Counted from the first letter of the stretch, positions 51,620-59,967 are shown. The stretch: DNA of 64,000 nucleotides from Rhizobium johnstonii 3841 (GCF_000009265.1 NC_008381.1:372001-436000), one strand, 5' to 3'. Notes: generated by a model from the letters alone, not told the origin. A program made the numbers and translations.

Positions 51620-51806
51620 GGCGAGTGCTCCGATAGGCGATCCAGGTCAGCGCTGCGGTGATCGGCACCCAGAGAAGCTGATACCAATAGAAGAAGGGAA
51701 AGCCGAAAAGAGACGGCTCGCGGACATTGTAAAATGGTGGCCAGAGCAGACCTAGATAGGGAATGACAAGCAGCCAGAGCGCTGCCTTGCTACGTGGTTT
51801 TTCCAT
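51609..51806 (-). CDS. Small membrane protein, DUF3311 type, MctP partner
   Basis: A 65-residue protein with two hydrophobic helices: LWLLVIPYLGLLWPPFYN and FFYWYQLLWVPITAALTWIAYRS (given as the region about residues 33-55). The NxxEPxLFGFPFFYWYQ segment is typical of DUF3311 proteins encoded before SSS-family symporters. ATG 51806 behind AAAGG is selected; the longer frame lacks support. It overlaps mctP by 11 bases and probably assists or stabilises the symporter. Confidence 0.88.
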   Translation of the reverse strand: MEKPRSKAALWLLVIPYLGLLWPPFYNVREPSLFGFPFFYWYQLLWVPITAALTWIAYRSTRHDD

Positions 51807-51819
51807 GTCGGAATACCTT

Positions 51820-51952
51820 TCAGGCGCCGCGGGCGGCGGTCGCCATGTTCCAGTTGTCGGCGTGGAAGGCAGGTCTGTCAGCCGGCGGCCGCGGCAGGCC
51901 CGGCTCGGGTCGCTCGAGGTTTTCCGGCCGATCGGAAGCTGATGTAACGCAT
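51820..51952 (-). pseudogene. Small leader gene before DUF3311-mctP, apparently frameshifted
   Basis: An ATG at 51952 has an excellent GGGAGGAATTCAC ribosome site. The zero frame gives 24 residues (MRYISFRSAGKPRATR...) and stops at 51878. Deleting one base in GGCCGGAAAACC lets the frame continue as ENLERPEPGLPRPPADR, then PAFHADNWNMATAARGA, to a TGA at 51820, with strongly GC-rich third positions, 13 bases before the DUF3311 start. The intact product would be about 43 residues. It may be a mutated small gene, a programmed frameshift or a base-call error. Confidence 0.4.
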
Positions 51953-51996
51953 GTGAATTCCTCCCAACGGCTCGCACTTGGCCAGCCGTGGATGGA

Positions 51997-52025
51997 GTCC
52001 TATGGCGTTGGTTTTGTCCTCACAA
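51997..52025 (-). promoter_or_regulatory. Sigma-70-like promoter of the mctP operon
   Basis: On the minus strand TTGTGA (52025-52020) and TAGGAC (52002-51997) are separated by 17 bases. Transcription would start about 51990, some 38 bases before the leader ATG. Confidence 0.45.
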
Positions 52026-52051
52026 GATGGGCGCGGCGCTGAAATGCCGGG

Positions 52052-52073
52052 GTCTACCCAGAAGTGGGTAGAC
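52052..52073. promoter_or_regulatory. Perfect 22-bp palindrome, candidate MctR operator
   Basis: GTCTACCCA-GAAG-TGGGTAGAC is a perfect inverted repeat centred about 37 bases upstream of the -35 element of the mctP promoter. Spacing and symmetry suit a dimeric LuxR/NarL-type activator, and the regulator gene lies next to it. A terminator stem is the alternative, but no T-run follows on either strand. Confidence 0.5.
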
Positions 52074-52081
52074 GACAGTGT

Positions 52082-52130
52082 CGCGTCTTTTCAGACGCGC
52101 GAAGCACGCTGTAGAGCTTTGAATTGTGCA
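52082..52130. repeat. Palindromic intergenic repeat, copy 2
   Basis: CGCGTCTTTTCAGACGCGCG matches copy 1 at 33358-33377 in 19 of 20 bases, and the following CGCTGTA..CTTTGAAT..GCA tail is also shared. It lies seven bases from the 3' end of the response-regulator gene. Confidence 0.65.
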
Positions 52131-52136
52131 GTAGAT

Positions 52137-52781
52137 TCACCCGACTTTCGAGACGATGCCGTGATCGAGGGCATAGCGGATGAGCCCAGCCGTGGTCGTA
52201 ATGCCGAGCTTCTTTTTGAGATTCTTGCGATGCGTTTCCGCCGTGGCGGAGGTGATCCCGAGCGTCTCGGCGATCTCCTTGTTGCTCCTGCCGGCAACGA
52301 TCAGCCCGAGAATGTCGCGTTCGCGCGGCGTCAGGGGATCGCTCCCCTCCTCCACGCGTTCGCCCATCAGCGCGTCGAACACGCCGGACGAGAAATATGT
52401 CCCCCCACCTGCCACGGTCTCGATGGCCGAGACGATCTCGTCGGTCGAAACGTCTTTCAGGATGTAACCGGCAGCGCCGTGCATGACCGAGGAGGAAATA
52501 TACTCGCGGCTGTCATGCATGGAGAGCATCACGACCCGCGCCTGGGGGAGTTCGTTCCGGAACAGTTCGATCGCATCGATGCCGCTCAGCTTCGGCATGT
52601 TAATGTCCATCAGCACGACCTGCGGCAGGATCTGCCGGCCGATCTCCAGTCCCGTTTGGGCAAGCCCGGCCGTGCCGGCAACTTCGATATGGTCGAATGT
52701 TTCGAGCACCGCCTTCAACCCGTCCAGCACCAGCGGGTGGTTGTCGATCAAGAGCACCCTGATTTTCGGGCGTTCCGTCAT
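52137..52781 (-). CDS. mctR: Response regulator, NarL/LuxR family (MctR-like)
   Basis: A 214-residue two-component regulator. The receiver has D13 and phospho-acceptor D59 in VLMDINMPK; the C-terminal LuxR helix-turn-helix is LTPRERDILGLIVAGRSNKEIAETLGI (about residues 147-173). Its start overlaps the kinase stop by four bases. Location beside mctP matches the MctSR pair known to control mctP in Rhizobium. Confidence 0.92.
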   Translation of the reverse strand: MTERPKIRVLLIDNHPLVLDGLKAVLETFDHIEVAGTAGLAQTGLEIGRQILPQVVLMDINMPKLSGIDAIELFRNELPQARVVMLSMHDSREYISSSVMHGAAGYILKDVSTDEIVSAIETVAGGGTYFSSGVFDALMGERVEEGSDPLTPRERDILGLIVAGRSNKEIAETLGITSATAETHRKNLKKKLGITTTAGLIRYALDHGIVSKVG

Positions 52782-54163
52782 GCAGCTTCTGCCTGCCGAT
52801 TGACGGGGCGATTGGCCGATTTCGGCATCATCGCCGTCAGCGTCGTGCCTGCCTCGCTGCTGTTGATCAGCAGCAGGCCGCGGAAGTGGGCCATCCGCTC
52901 CTGCATGTTGCGCAGGCCGAGACCCGATCTGCCGGACATACCGTCTTTGATGCCGTCGAAGCCGGCGCCGTTGTCGGACACGGTCATGCGGGCGCGGCCG
53001 TTATCGCTCCAGAGCTTGACCGCAAGCTTGGAGGCGCCCGCGTGGCGCTCGACATTGTTGAACGCTTCCTGGGCGACGCGATAAAGGGCGGTGTTCGCTT
53101 CGGCCTTCAGCGTGTCGGTGAAGCCTGAGGCGTCGATCTTCGTCTCGATCCCCGTCCGCTCGGCAAAATGATAGCAGAGTGCCTCCAGCGCGGCCGTCAG
53201 GCCGAGGTCATCGAGCACGCGCGGGCGCAGATCGTGCGACAGCCGTCTGATTTCCTTGATGGCGCCGTTCAGCGCCTCGACACCGCGATCGATCGTCAGC
53301 GCTGCATCGTCGACATTGGTCCTGACCTTGCGGCCGGCAAGATCCATCGCATAGCGCACACCGACGAGATTTTGGGAAATGCCGTCGTGCAACTCGCGAG
53401 CAAGCCGCGCGCGCTCTTCTTCCTGGGTATCGATGACCCGCTGCGTCAACGCCTTGAGCCGGCTGTCGGCCATGCGGCGCTCGTGGAACGTCAGCAGCAT
53501 GCAGGTGGTGAAAACGACGAGCACCGAAGGCACGTCGATCAGCGCGACGATGACGAAGGTCCGTTTTATGTTGGCGCGCATCCCGGCGTTGGCGGCGGCA
53601 CTTTGGGCAAAGACGTCATCCAGATAAACGCCGGTGCCGACGACCCAGTGCCATTTGTCGAGGCTGACGACGAAGGAGAGCTTGTCGGCGATTTGTCCGG
53701 TCGATGGTTTCTGCCACTTGTACTGATGCAGGCCCCCGCCCGCTTTTGCCGTGGCGATCAGTTCGGCAATGACCTTGTCGCCATCCGGGTCGGTAAGGTC
53801 GAGCCAATTGTGCCCATGCCGGAAACTCTGGCGCGGATGGACGATATTGTTGCCGTCATAGTCGTAGACAAAGAAATATCCGTCCTTGCCGTAGTCGAGC
53901 GAGGTCAGGATCGCCGCCACCTGCTGCTTGGCGGCTTCATCGTCGGAACCGGCTTTGTCATAGATCGTCTGGATGGCGGACAGAGCAAGGTTGGTCAGAT
54001 TGAGGATTTCGGCTTCCTTGGTCTTCAGCATGTTCTGCTCGAACGTGTCGATGCTGTTCTTGGCGAGGTTTGCCGATTGCCAGGTGATGAAGGTGGTAAT
54101 CGCAAGGATCGAAATGACGAGCGGAACGATCGCCAATGCGATGATCTGGTGTCGTAACGTCAA
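52778..54163 (-). CDS. mctS: Sensor histidine kinase with Cache-type sensor domain (MctS-like)
   Basis: A 461-residue kinase. TM1 at about residues 9-31, a periplasmic single-Cache domain (SLDYGKDGYFFVYDYDGNNIVHP as the region near 90-112, and WHWVVGTGVYLDDVF), TM2 at about 205-225, a HisKA_3 dimerisation region with phospho-acceptor His in ARELHDGISQNLVGVRYAMD, and a HATPase (AFNNVERHAGASKL, MTVSDNGAGFD). Cache domains commonly bind small carboxylates, fitting a monocarboxylate sensor. Confidence 0.92.
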   Translation of the reverse strand: MTLRHQIIALAIVPLVISILAITTFITWQSANLAKNSIDTFEQNMLKTKEAEILNLTNLALSAIQTIYDKAGSDDEAAKQQVAAILTSLDYGKDGYFFVYDYDGNNIVHPRQSFRHGHNWLDLTDPDGDKVIAELIATAKAGGGLHQYKWQKPSTGQIADKLSFVVSLDKWHWVVGTGVYLDDVFAQSAAANAGMRANIKRTFVIVALIDVPSVLVVFTTCMLLTFHERRMADSRLKALTQRVIDTQEEERARLARELHDGISQNLVGVRYAMDLAGRKVRTNVDDAALTIDRGVEALNGAIKEIRRLSHDLRPRVLDDLGLTAALEALCYHFAERTGIETKIDASGFTDTLKAEANTALYRVAQEAFNNVERHAGASKLAVKLWSDNGRARMTVSDNGAGFDGIKDGMSGRSGLGLRNMQERMAHFRGLLLINSSEAGTTLTAMMPKSANRPVNRQAEAA

Positions 54164-54250
54164 CGATCATTCCTCCCGAGAATTTGCGCCGGGAATTATG
54201 CCCTTTGTCAAATGCGAGTCCAGCGGCTTATCCGTGCGGTCGCGCCAGCG

Positions 54251-54715
54251 CTAGTCCAGGGGCACGAACAGGCCGAGCTTGACGTCCCGCAGCACCACAT
54301 TCGTGTGCATGCGGCGGATCTGGGGATTGTCAGCCATGATCAGTGCGGCGATGTCGTCATAATGCTCGACGTCGCGGGCGGTAACGATCGCGATCAGATC
54401 GACCGCACCGGTGACATAATAGACCTGCTGGATGTGATCCTGCTTCTCCGCCCAGAGGCGGAACTTCGCCAGCGCGTCGTAATTATCCCGCTCGATCTCC
54501 ATCCCGACGATGAACACCATCGCTGTGCCTGTCGCCTTGCGGTCGACGACGGCCACCTCCGCTCTGATGATCCCTTCCTCGCGCAGTCGCTTCAACCGCC
54601 TCTGCACGGCCGAGACCGACAGTCCGATCCGTTCGGCAATGGTTTCGGCTTTCAGCTGGCAGTCGCGCTGAACGATATCGAGAATGTCACGGTCAAAACG
54701 ATCCAGCTGTTCCAT
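54251..54715 (-). CDS. Lrp/AsnC-family regulator
   Basis: A 154-residue regulator with N-terminal helix-turn-helix (DILDIVQRDCQLKAETIAE, GLSVSAVQRRLKRLREEG) and a C-terminal RAM ligand-binding domain (AMVFIVGMEIERDNYDALAKF, QVYYVTGAVDLIAIV). It is divergent from the polar amino-acid importer and has an evident dyad site between, so it very likely controls that operon in response to an amino acid. Confidence 0.92.
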   Translation of the reverse strand: MEQLDRFDRDILDIVQRDCQLKAETIAERIGLSVSAVQRRLKRLREEGIIRAEVAVVDRKATGTAMVFIVGMEIERDNYDALAKFRLWAEKQDHIQQVYYVTGAVDLIAIVTARDVEHYDDIAALIMADNPQIRRMHTNVVLRDVKLGLFVPLD

Positions 54716-54780
54716 TGTCCAATCCTAGTTCTCGCCGCAGCAATTCGCACATTCTGCCGTACTTGCCGCACGAGGAAGAT

Positions 54781-54805
54781 TATTTTGCATAAAATATGCA
54801 TAATA
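54781..54805. promoter_or_regulatory. Lrp-type operator dyad
   Basis: A core TGCATA-AAA-TATGCA (54786-54800) is extended on both sides to a 25-bp dyad with a single mismatched pair (TATTT...  AATA arms). AT-rich 15-bp dyads of this type are classic Lrp/AsnC sites. It lies between the divergent Lrp gene and the importer, 74 bases before the ATPase start. Confidence 0.65.
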
Positions 54806-54878
54806 GATGAAAACTGCGCGAAAAAACCGCGTTATTTTATCATTATCCTTCGCAAGCTTAATTCACCCGGAACCATGC

Positions 54879-55658
54879 ATGCCAGATCAACCCTTTCCTG
54901 CTCTTCGCGTCGAAGATCTCCATAAAAGCTTCGGCTCGCAAGAGGTTCTCAAGGGTATTTCGGCGCAGGCCGAGAAGTCCGATGTAATTTCGATCATCGG
55001 CTCGTCGGGCTCCGGCAAGAGCACCTTTCTCAGATGCATCAATTTCCTGGAAACGCCGGATCGTGGCCGCATCGCCGTGAACGGCGAGGAAATCGCGCTG
55101 AAGATGGGGCGGGACGGCCGGCTGCAGCCGCGCAGCTGGCGGCAGATCGAACGGCTGCGGACCGGACTGGGGATGGTCTTCCAGAGTTTCAATCTCTGGG
55201 CCCATCGGACGGTGCTGGAAAATGTCATCGAGGCGCCGGTGCATGTCATGGGCATTTCGCGGCGCGAGGCGATCGAAAAGGCCGAGGCCCTGCTCCACAA
55301 GGTTGGGCTCTTCGACAAGCGCCATGCCTATCCGGCTTTCCTCTCCGGCGGTCAACAACAGCGCGCGGCGATTGCGAGAGCCCTCTGCGTCGACCCTGAT
55401 GTCATGCTGTTCGACGAGCCGACATCGGCGCTCGATCCGGAGCTGGTCGGCGAGGTCCTGAAAGTCATCCGCGATCTCGCCGAAGAAGGCCGGACCATGC
55501 TGATCGTCACGCATGAAATGCGCTTCGCGCGCGATGTCTCGAGCCGTGTTCTCTTCCTCCATCAGGGACGGATCGAGGAAGAAGGCCCGCCGGAGCAGAT
55601 ATTCGGCGCGCCGGTCAGCGCCCGCTGCCGGGAATTCACCGGCCTCAGCGCCCACTGA
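54879..55658 (+). CDS. Polar amino-acid ABC ATPase (HisP/OccP type)
   Basis: A 259-residue ATPase: Walker A GSSGSGKST, signature LSGGQQQR, Walker B VMLFDEPTSALDPELVGEVL, H-switch VTHEMRFARDV. The segment LGMVFQSFNLWAHRTVLENVIEAP near residues 95-118 is characteristic of the opine/histidine group. ATG 54879 is the start that begins the usual N-terminus; the open frame upstream contains the operator region. Confidence 0.92.
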   Translation: MPDQPFPALRVEDLHKSFGSQEVLKGISAQAEKSDVISIIGSSGSGKSTFLRCINFLETPDRGRIAVNGEEIALKMGRDGRLQPRSWRQIERLRTGLGMVFQSFNLWAHRTVLENVIEAPVHVMGISRREAIEKAEALLHKVGLFDKRHAYPAFLSGGQQQRAAIARALCVDPDVMLFDEPTSALDPELVGEVLKVIRDLAEEGRTMLIVTHEMRFARDVSSRVLFLHQGRIEEEGPPEQIFGAPVSARCREFTGLSAH

Positions 55659-55705
55659 TGCACTCCGAGCTCTCATCGACAACACAAACCAGGAGAATCC
55701 TGCGA

Positions 55706-56479
55706 ATGAAACTGCTCCCCACGCTTCTCGCCGGCGCGGCACTCGTGCTTTCCGCCGTCACCGCACAGGCCGAAGTCCGCTTCGGCGTCATGAACGAATC
55801 CTATCCGCCCTTCTTCGCCAAGGATGCGTCGGGCCAATGGCAGGGATGGGAAATCGACCTGATGAATGCCGTATGCGAGGAGATGAAGGAGAAATGCTCG
55901 ATCGTCGAGATTTCCTGGGATGGTCTCATTCCGGCTCTCCAGAGCAAGAAGTTCGACGTGATCTGGTCGTCGATGTCGAACACCGCGGAACGCTCGAAGG
56001 TGATCGACTTCACCGACAAATATTACAACACGCCGAGCACCTTGATCGGTCCCAAGGACCAGAAGCCGGGCGCCACCGCCGAGGACGTGAAGGGCAAGAC
56101 CATCGGCATCCAGGTGTCGACGATCCAGTCGGAATATTACAAGAAGTATTTCGCCGCCGCTGCCGAGGAAAAGACCTATCAGACGCTCGATGAGGCTTTC
56201 CAGGATCTCGCTTCCGGCCGTATCGACTATGTCTTCGGCGATTCACTGGCGCTTGACGCTTTCCTGAAAAGCGATGGCGGCAAGGATTGCTGCGCCAAGA
56301 TGGGCGACGTCGCCGACGACAAGGAGATTCTCGGCGCCGGCGTTTCGGGCGGCCTGCGCAAGGAAGACACGGAACTGAAGGCCAAGCTGAATACGGCGAT
56401 CGCTGCCGTCCGTGCCAGTGGCCAGTATGACGCCATCAACAAGAAATACTTCGATTTCGACATCTACGGCGCAAAGTAA
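55706..56479 (+). CDS. Polar amino-acid ABC substrate-binding protein
   Basis: A 257-residue binding protein with a signal peptide ending AVTAQA and the pattern VRFGVMNESYPPFFAKD, GWEIDLMNAVCEE, DVIWSSMSNTAERSKVIDFTDKYYNTPSTLIG (about residues 95-125). ATG 55706 follows AGGAGAATCC. It resembles the lone binding protein at 7894. Ligand: an amino acid, possibly a methylated sulfur amino acid given the last gene of the operon. Confidence 0.9.
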   Translation: MKLLPTLLAGAALVLSAVTAQAEVRFGVMNESYPPFFAKDASGQWQGWEIDLMNAVCEEMKEKCSIVEISWDGLIPALQSKKFDVIWSSMSNTAERSKVIDFTDKYYNTPSTLIGPKDQKPGATAEDVKGKTIGIQVSTIQSEYYKKYFAAAAEEKTYQTLDEAFQDLASGRIDYVFGDSLALDAFLKSDGGKDCCAKMGDVADDKEILGAGVSGGLRKEDTELKAKLNTAIAAVRASGQYDAINKKYFDFDIYGAK

Positions 56480-56491
56480 GCAGTCCTGATA

Positions 56492-57217
56492 ATGGCGACC
56501 GCGCAACAAGGTGTTCTGGACCTGCTGTCTCCTTATCCTCCGGGATGGGGCGGCGTTCTTTTGGCAGGTGCGGTCTCCACGGTCGCCATCTCGGCTTGCG
56601 CTTTCGCGATCGGCTTGCTGCTCGGCACGGGCGGCGCGCTTGGAAAGCTTTCGGGCAATCGCATACTGCGCCTGCTGCTCGATCTCTATACCACGCTGAT
56701 CCGCGCCGTTCCCGAGCTGATCCTGATCGTCGGGCTCTACTATGCCGGCACCGATGGCCTCAACCGGCTGCTCGCCGCTTTGGAGCTGCCGCCGGTCAAT
56801 GTGAACGGCTTCGTCGCGGCCGTCGCCGTGCTGGGCTTCGTGCAGGGCGCCTACATGACGGAGGTGCTGCGCGGCGCGATTCTCGCCATTCCCGTCGGCC
56901 AGATCGAGGCCGCCAAGGCCTTCGGCATGGGGCCGGTGCTGAGGTTCCGTCGGGTCCTGCTGCCGGCGCTTTTGCCGAACGCGCTGCCGGGCCTTGCCAA
57001 TCTATGGATGTCGGTCACCAAGGACAGCGCGCTGGTGGCGGTCGTCGGCTACCAGGAACTGGCGCTCGCCACCCGTCTTGCCGGGGCAAGCACCAAGCAT
57101 TACTTCGTCTTTTTCCTTGCTTCGGCCCTTCTCTATCTCGCCATCACGCTTGTTTCCAACGTCGTCTTCAAACTGATCGAGGGACGGGTACGGCGGGGGC
57201 AGCCGCGTCTTGCCTGA
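56492..57217 (+). CDS. Polar amino-acid ABC permease 1 (HisQ type)
   Basis: A 241-residue permease with five helices and the family segments TTLIRAVPELILIVGLYYAG and the EAA loop EAAKAFGMGPVLRFRRVLLPALLPNALPG (about residues 140-168). It starts 12 bases after the binding-protein stop. Confidence 0.9.
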   Translation: MATAQQGVLDLLSPYPPGWGGVLLAGAVSTVAISACAFAIGLLLGTGGALGKLSGNRILRLLLDLYTTLIRAVPELILIVGLYYAGTDGLNRLLAALELPPVNVNGFVAAVAVLGFVQGAYMTEVLRGAILAIPVGQIEAAKAFGMGPVLRFRRVLLPALLPNALPGLANLWMSVTKDSALVAVVGYQELALATRLAGASTKHYFVFFLASALLYLAITLVSNVVFKLIEGRVRRGQPRLA

Positions 57218-57229
57218 AGAAAGCGCCCC

Positions 57230-57919
57230 ATGAATTTCACCTGGATCTCTTCCTACTGGCCGCTGCTTCTGACCGGCGCCTGGCAGACTGTTTGCCTGCT
57301 GGTGATCTCCGTGGTGTTCGGCTTCGCCATCGCCATAGGCCTCGCGTTTGCGCAGGTCAGCGGCGGCAGACTGACCCGGCTCCTGGCGCGGAGTTACTGC
57401 ACCTTCTTTCGCGGCACGCCGCTGCTGATACAGCTATGGCTTCTCTACTACGGGGTGGGCTCGCTGCTGCCCATGGTCCCCGGCATCCGCCAGAGCCTGT
57501 TCTGGCCGATCCTGCGCGAGGGCTTCTTCTTCGCCGCCGTCAGTTTTACCCTGAACTATGCAGCCTATGAGGCAGAGGTGTTGCGCGGCGCGCTGCTTGC
57601 CGTTCCCAAGGGCGAGCTCGAAGCGGGCCGGGCCTTCGGCCTGTCGCCCTGGATGCTGATCCGCCGCATCTGGCTGCCGCGCGCCATTCGAATCGCCCTG
57701 CCGACGATTGCGGGAGAGATCGTCATGCAGCTCAAGGCGACGCCGCTCGCCTTTACTGTGACGGTGATGGATCTTTATGCCGTGGCAAACAAGGTTCGGC
57801 AGGACACTCTGCTCGTCTATGAACCGCTGCTGGTCGTCACCCTCTTCTATCTCGCCCTGACCGCCGTCATCGCCCGCGTCTTCCGAAGTCTCGAAGCGCA
57901 GGTGCCGGTTCGCCGCTAG
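57230..57919 (+). CDS. Polar amino-acid ABC permease 2 (HisM type)
   Basis: A 229-residue permease: YCTFFRGTPLLIQLWLLYYG and the EAA loop EAGRAFGLSPWMLIRRIWLPRA, followed by LKATPLAFTVTVMDLY. It starts 12 bases after permease 1. The pair forms the heterodimeric channel of this importer. Confidence 0.9.
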   Translation: MNFTWISSYWPLLLTGAWQTVCLLVISVVFGFAIAIGLAFAQVSGGRLTRLLARSYCTFFRGTPLLIQLWLLYYGVGSLLPMVPGIRQSLFWPILREGFFFAAVSFTLNYAAYEAEVLRGALLAVPKGELEAGRAFGLSPWMLIRRIWLPRAIRIALPTIAGEIVMQLKATPLAFTVTVMDLYAVANKVRQDTLLVYEPLLVVTLFYLALTAVIARVFRSLEAQVPVRR

Positions 57920-57998
57920 GCCGACGGGAAAGAGACTGGTCATGAACTCGCTGGCGCACGAACCACGTACATCTCGCCCACTTTACGATGAAAAGCCC

Positions 57999-58016
57999 CG
58001 CGCCGCTGACGGCGCG
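57999..58016 (+). promoter_or_regulatory. Hairpin before the homocysteine methyltransferase gene
   Basis: CGCGCCG-CTGA-CGGCGCG forms a seven-bp stem in the 120-base gap ahead of the methyltransferase gene. I could not match the surrounding leader to a known SAM or SAH riboswitch. Confidence 0.35.
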
Positions 58017-58039
58017 ACAGCCTGAATGGAGACCTCTTC

Positions 58040-58948
58040 ATGAGCACGATGCGAATTCTCGATGGCGGCATGAGCCGCGAACTGTTGCGGCTGGGCGCCG
58101 AGCTGAAACAACCGGAATGGTCGGCATTGGCGCTGATCAACGCGCCGGATATCGTCCGTAGGGTCCACCAGGAATTCATCGCCGCCGGCTCTGAGGTGAT
58201 TACGACAAACAGCTACGCGCTGGTGCCCTTTCACATCGGCGAGGACCGGTTCCAGAAGGAAGGGGCGGCGCTGATCCGTCTCGCCGGCCGCTTGGCGCGC
58301 GAGGCGGCTGATTCCGTCACGGATCGGAAGGTGCTGGTCGCCGGCTCGCTGCCGCCGATCTTCGGCTCATACGAGCCGCAGAATTTTCAGCCTTCGCGGG
58401 TGCAGGATTATCTCGAGGTGCTTGTCGAAAACCTTTCTCCCTTCGTCGATATATGGCTCGGCGAGACGTTGAGCCTGATCGCCGAGGCAGAGGCTGTGCG
58501 CAAGGCGGTGGCGACGTCAGGCAAACCGTTCTGGATTTCGTTCACATTGGCCGATGACGAGGCAGCGATAAGGGGCGGCGAACCCAAGCTTCGCTCCGAG
58601 GAAAGGGTCGAGGAGGCGGCGTCCTGGGCGGTTTCATCGGGCGCTGACGCCCTCCTGTTCAATTGCAGCAAGCCCGAAGTCATGCAGGCGGCGGTGGAGA
58701 CGGCCGCGCGCGTGTTCCGGAAGATGGATGCTCACATCGAAATCGGCGTCTATGCCAATGCCTTCCAAGGGGAGCAAGGCGAGGCAGCCGCCAATGAAGG
58801 CCTGCACGAGACACGCGCCGATCTGAATGACGATGCCTATTCGCGCTATGCCTGCTCCTGGGCCGAGGCCGGCGCGACGATCATCGGCGGCTGCTGCGGC
58901 ATTGGCGCCGCCCACATCCATCGACTCAAGAAGACGCTTTTGGGTTGA
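58040..58948 (+). CDS. Homocysteine S-methyltransferase family protein
   Basis: A 302-residue barrel enzyme of the S-methylmethionine/betaine-homocysteine methyltransferase family. It starts with ILDGGMSREL; the three zinc cysteines can be placed in LLFNCSKPE and IGGCCGIGAAHI. Such enzymes transfer a methyl group from S-methylmethionine or a betaine to homocysteine, giving methionine. ATG 58040 lies behind GGAGACC. The position directly after an amino-acid importer suggests uptake and use of the methyl donor by one operon. Confidence 0.9.
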   Translation: MSTMRILDGGMSRELLRLGAELKQPEWSALALINAPDIVRRVHQEFIAAGSEVITTNSYALVPFHIGEDRFQKEGAALIRLAGRLAREAADSVTDRKVLVAGSLPPIFGSYEPQNFQPSRVQDYLEVLVENLSPFVDIWLGETLSLIAEAEAVRKAVATSGKPFWISFTLADDEAAIRGGEPKLRSEERVEEAASWAVSSGADALLFNCSKPEVMQAAVETAARVFRKMDAHIEIGVYANAFQGEQGEAAANEGLHETRADLNDDAYSRYACSWAEAGATIIGGCCGIGAAHIHRLKKTLLG

Positions 58949-59080
58949 ATAGCCGAGAGTGAGGCTGCTGCCGGCAATCGCAGTTCTCGGACTTTATTGA
59001 TCCTCTTGGTGAAGTGACCTCGCGAGCGCTTTCATCCGCCCTTCGGCGCCATCACCTTGATTTCTGAGAGATGCAGGGCA

Positions 59081-59866
59081 TCAGGTTCGTTTTGGCCGGC
59101 TCGGGGCATGGTCGAGGCCGGCGGCGGCCTTCTTCAGGCAGTCGAGGTAGCGGTCCCGGTTGGCGATGCCATCGTCGCGCGGCGTGACGAGGCAGAGCGT
59201 TGCGGCTGCATGGCCTTCCTCGCCCCGCACCGGTACGGCAAAACAATGGGTGAAGCTGTCGACGATGCTGTTGAAGGTGAAGAGACCTTCACGCTCGGCC
59301 TGGCGCACCTCGGCGATGAAGGTTTGCGGCTCGAGCCATTCGCCGTTCGGCAGGCGAAAATCCTGCGGCGGAATGAAGTTCAGGATTTCTTGATCCGACA
59401 GGTGTGCGACGAGTAGACGGCCCGACGCCGTCCACGGGATCGGCACCGACTGCCCGACATCCGTCGAAATGCGGAAGGGGCGCGCGCCTTCGCGCATGCG
59501 GACGACGGTGTATCTGTTTCCATCCAGCATGCAGAACTGCGCCGTTTCCCGCGTCTCGTCGGCAAGCTGTTCCAGCGCCGCCTCGCATTCGCGGGTGAAG
59601 TCGAAATGGTTCTCATAGGCTGCGCCGAGGAAATACAGTTTGCGGCCGAGATAGACACGCCCCTCGCCGCCCGTGAATTCCAGAATGCCATTCTGCAGCA
59701 GCAGGTTTACGAGCTCATAAACCGATGAGCGCGGTGCGCCGATCTGCGCGGCGATTTCGTTCGGCTTCAGGGCCTGGCGTTTCTGGCGCAGGAAATCGAG
59801 GATCTCGAAGGCGCGGTCGAGCCCTCGGGCGCGCTTGCCGGCTGCTTCGTCCTGAACTGCATCCAT
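59081..59866 (-). CDS. IclR-family transcriptional regulator
   Basis: A 261-residue regulator with the IclR winged helix (RAFEILDFLRQKRQALKPNEIA, GAPRSSVYELVNLLLQ) and the effector domain (YFLGAAYENHFDFTRECEAALEQLA as residues near 85-110, PWTASGRLLVAHL, FNSIVDSFTHCFAVPV). ATG 59866 follows AAGGGGATC and gives the normal length. It is divergent from the ribose-type importer and is its probable regulator. Confidence 0.92.
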   Translation of the reverse strand: MDAVQDEAAGKRARGLDRAFEILDFLRQKRQALKPNEIAAQIGAPRSSVYELVNLLLQNGILEFTGGEGRVYLGRKLYFLGAAYENHFDFTRECEAALEQLADETRETAQFCMLDGNRYTVVRMREGARPFRISTDVGQSVPIPWTASGRLLVAHLSDQEILNFIPPQDFRLPNGEWLEPQTFIAEVRQAEREGLFTFNSIVDSFTHCFAVPVRGEEGHAAATLCLVTPRDDGIANRDRYLDCLKKAAAGLDHAPSRPKRT

Positions 59867-59967
59867 TGCTGTCGATCCCCTTTTTGTCCGGCCAAGCTTT
59901 TCAAGCCGTCTGCCACATCTGTCAATCGATCCCGCCATTCCTAGCGAATGAAATTTCTGCACCCCTC

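Noticed and set aside
50267..51661. 464-codon plus-strand frame opposite mctP
   Set aside because: Highly charged, low-complexity translation opposite a typical 13-helix symporter gene.
57920..58039. Possible SAM or SAH riboswitch before the homocysteine methyltransferase gene
   Set aside because: Only one short hairpin is visible and no conserved riboswitch core could be recognised.
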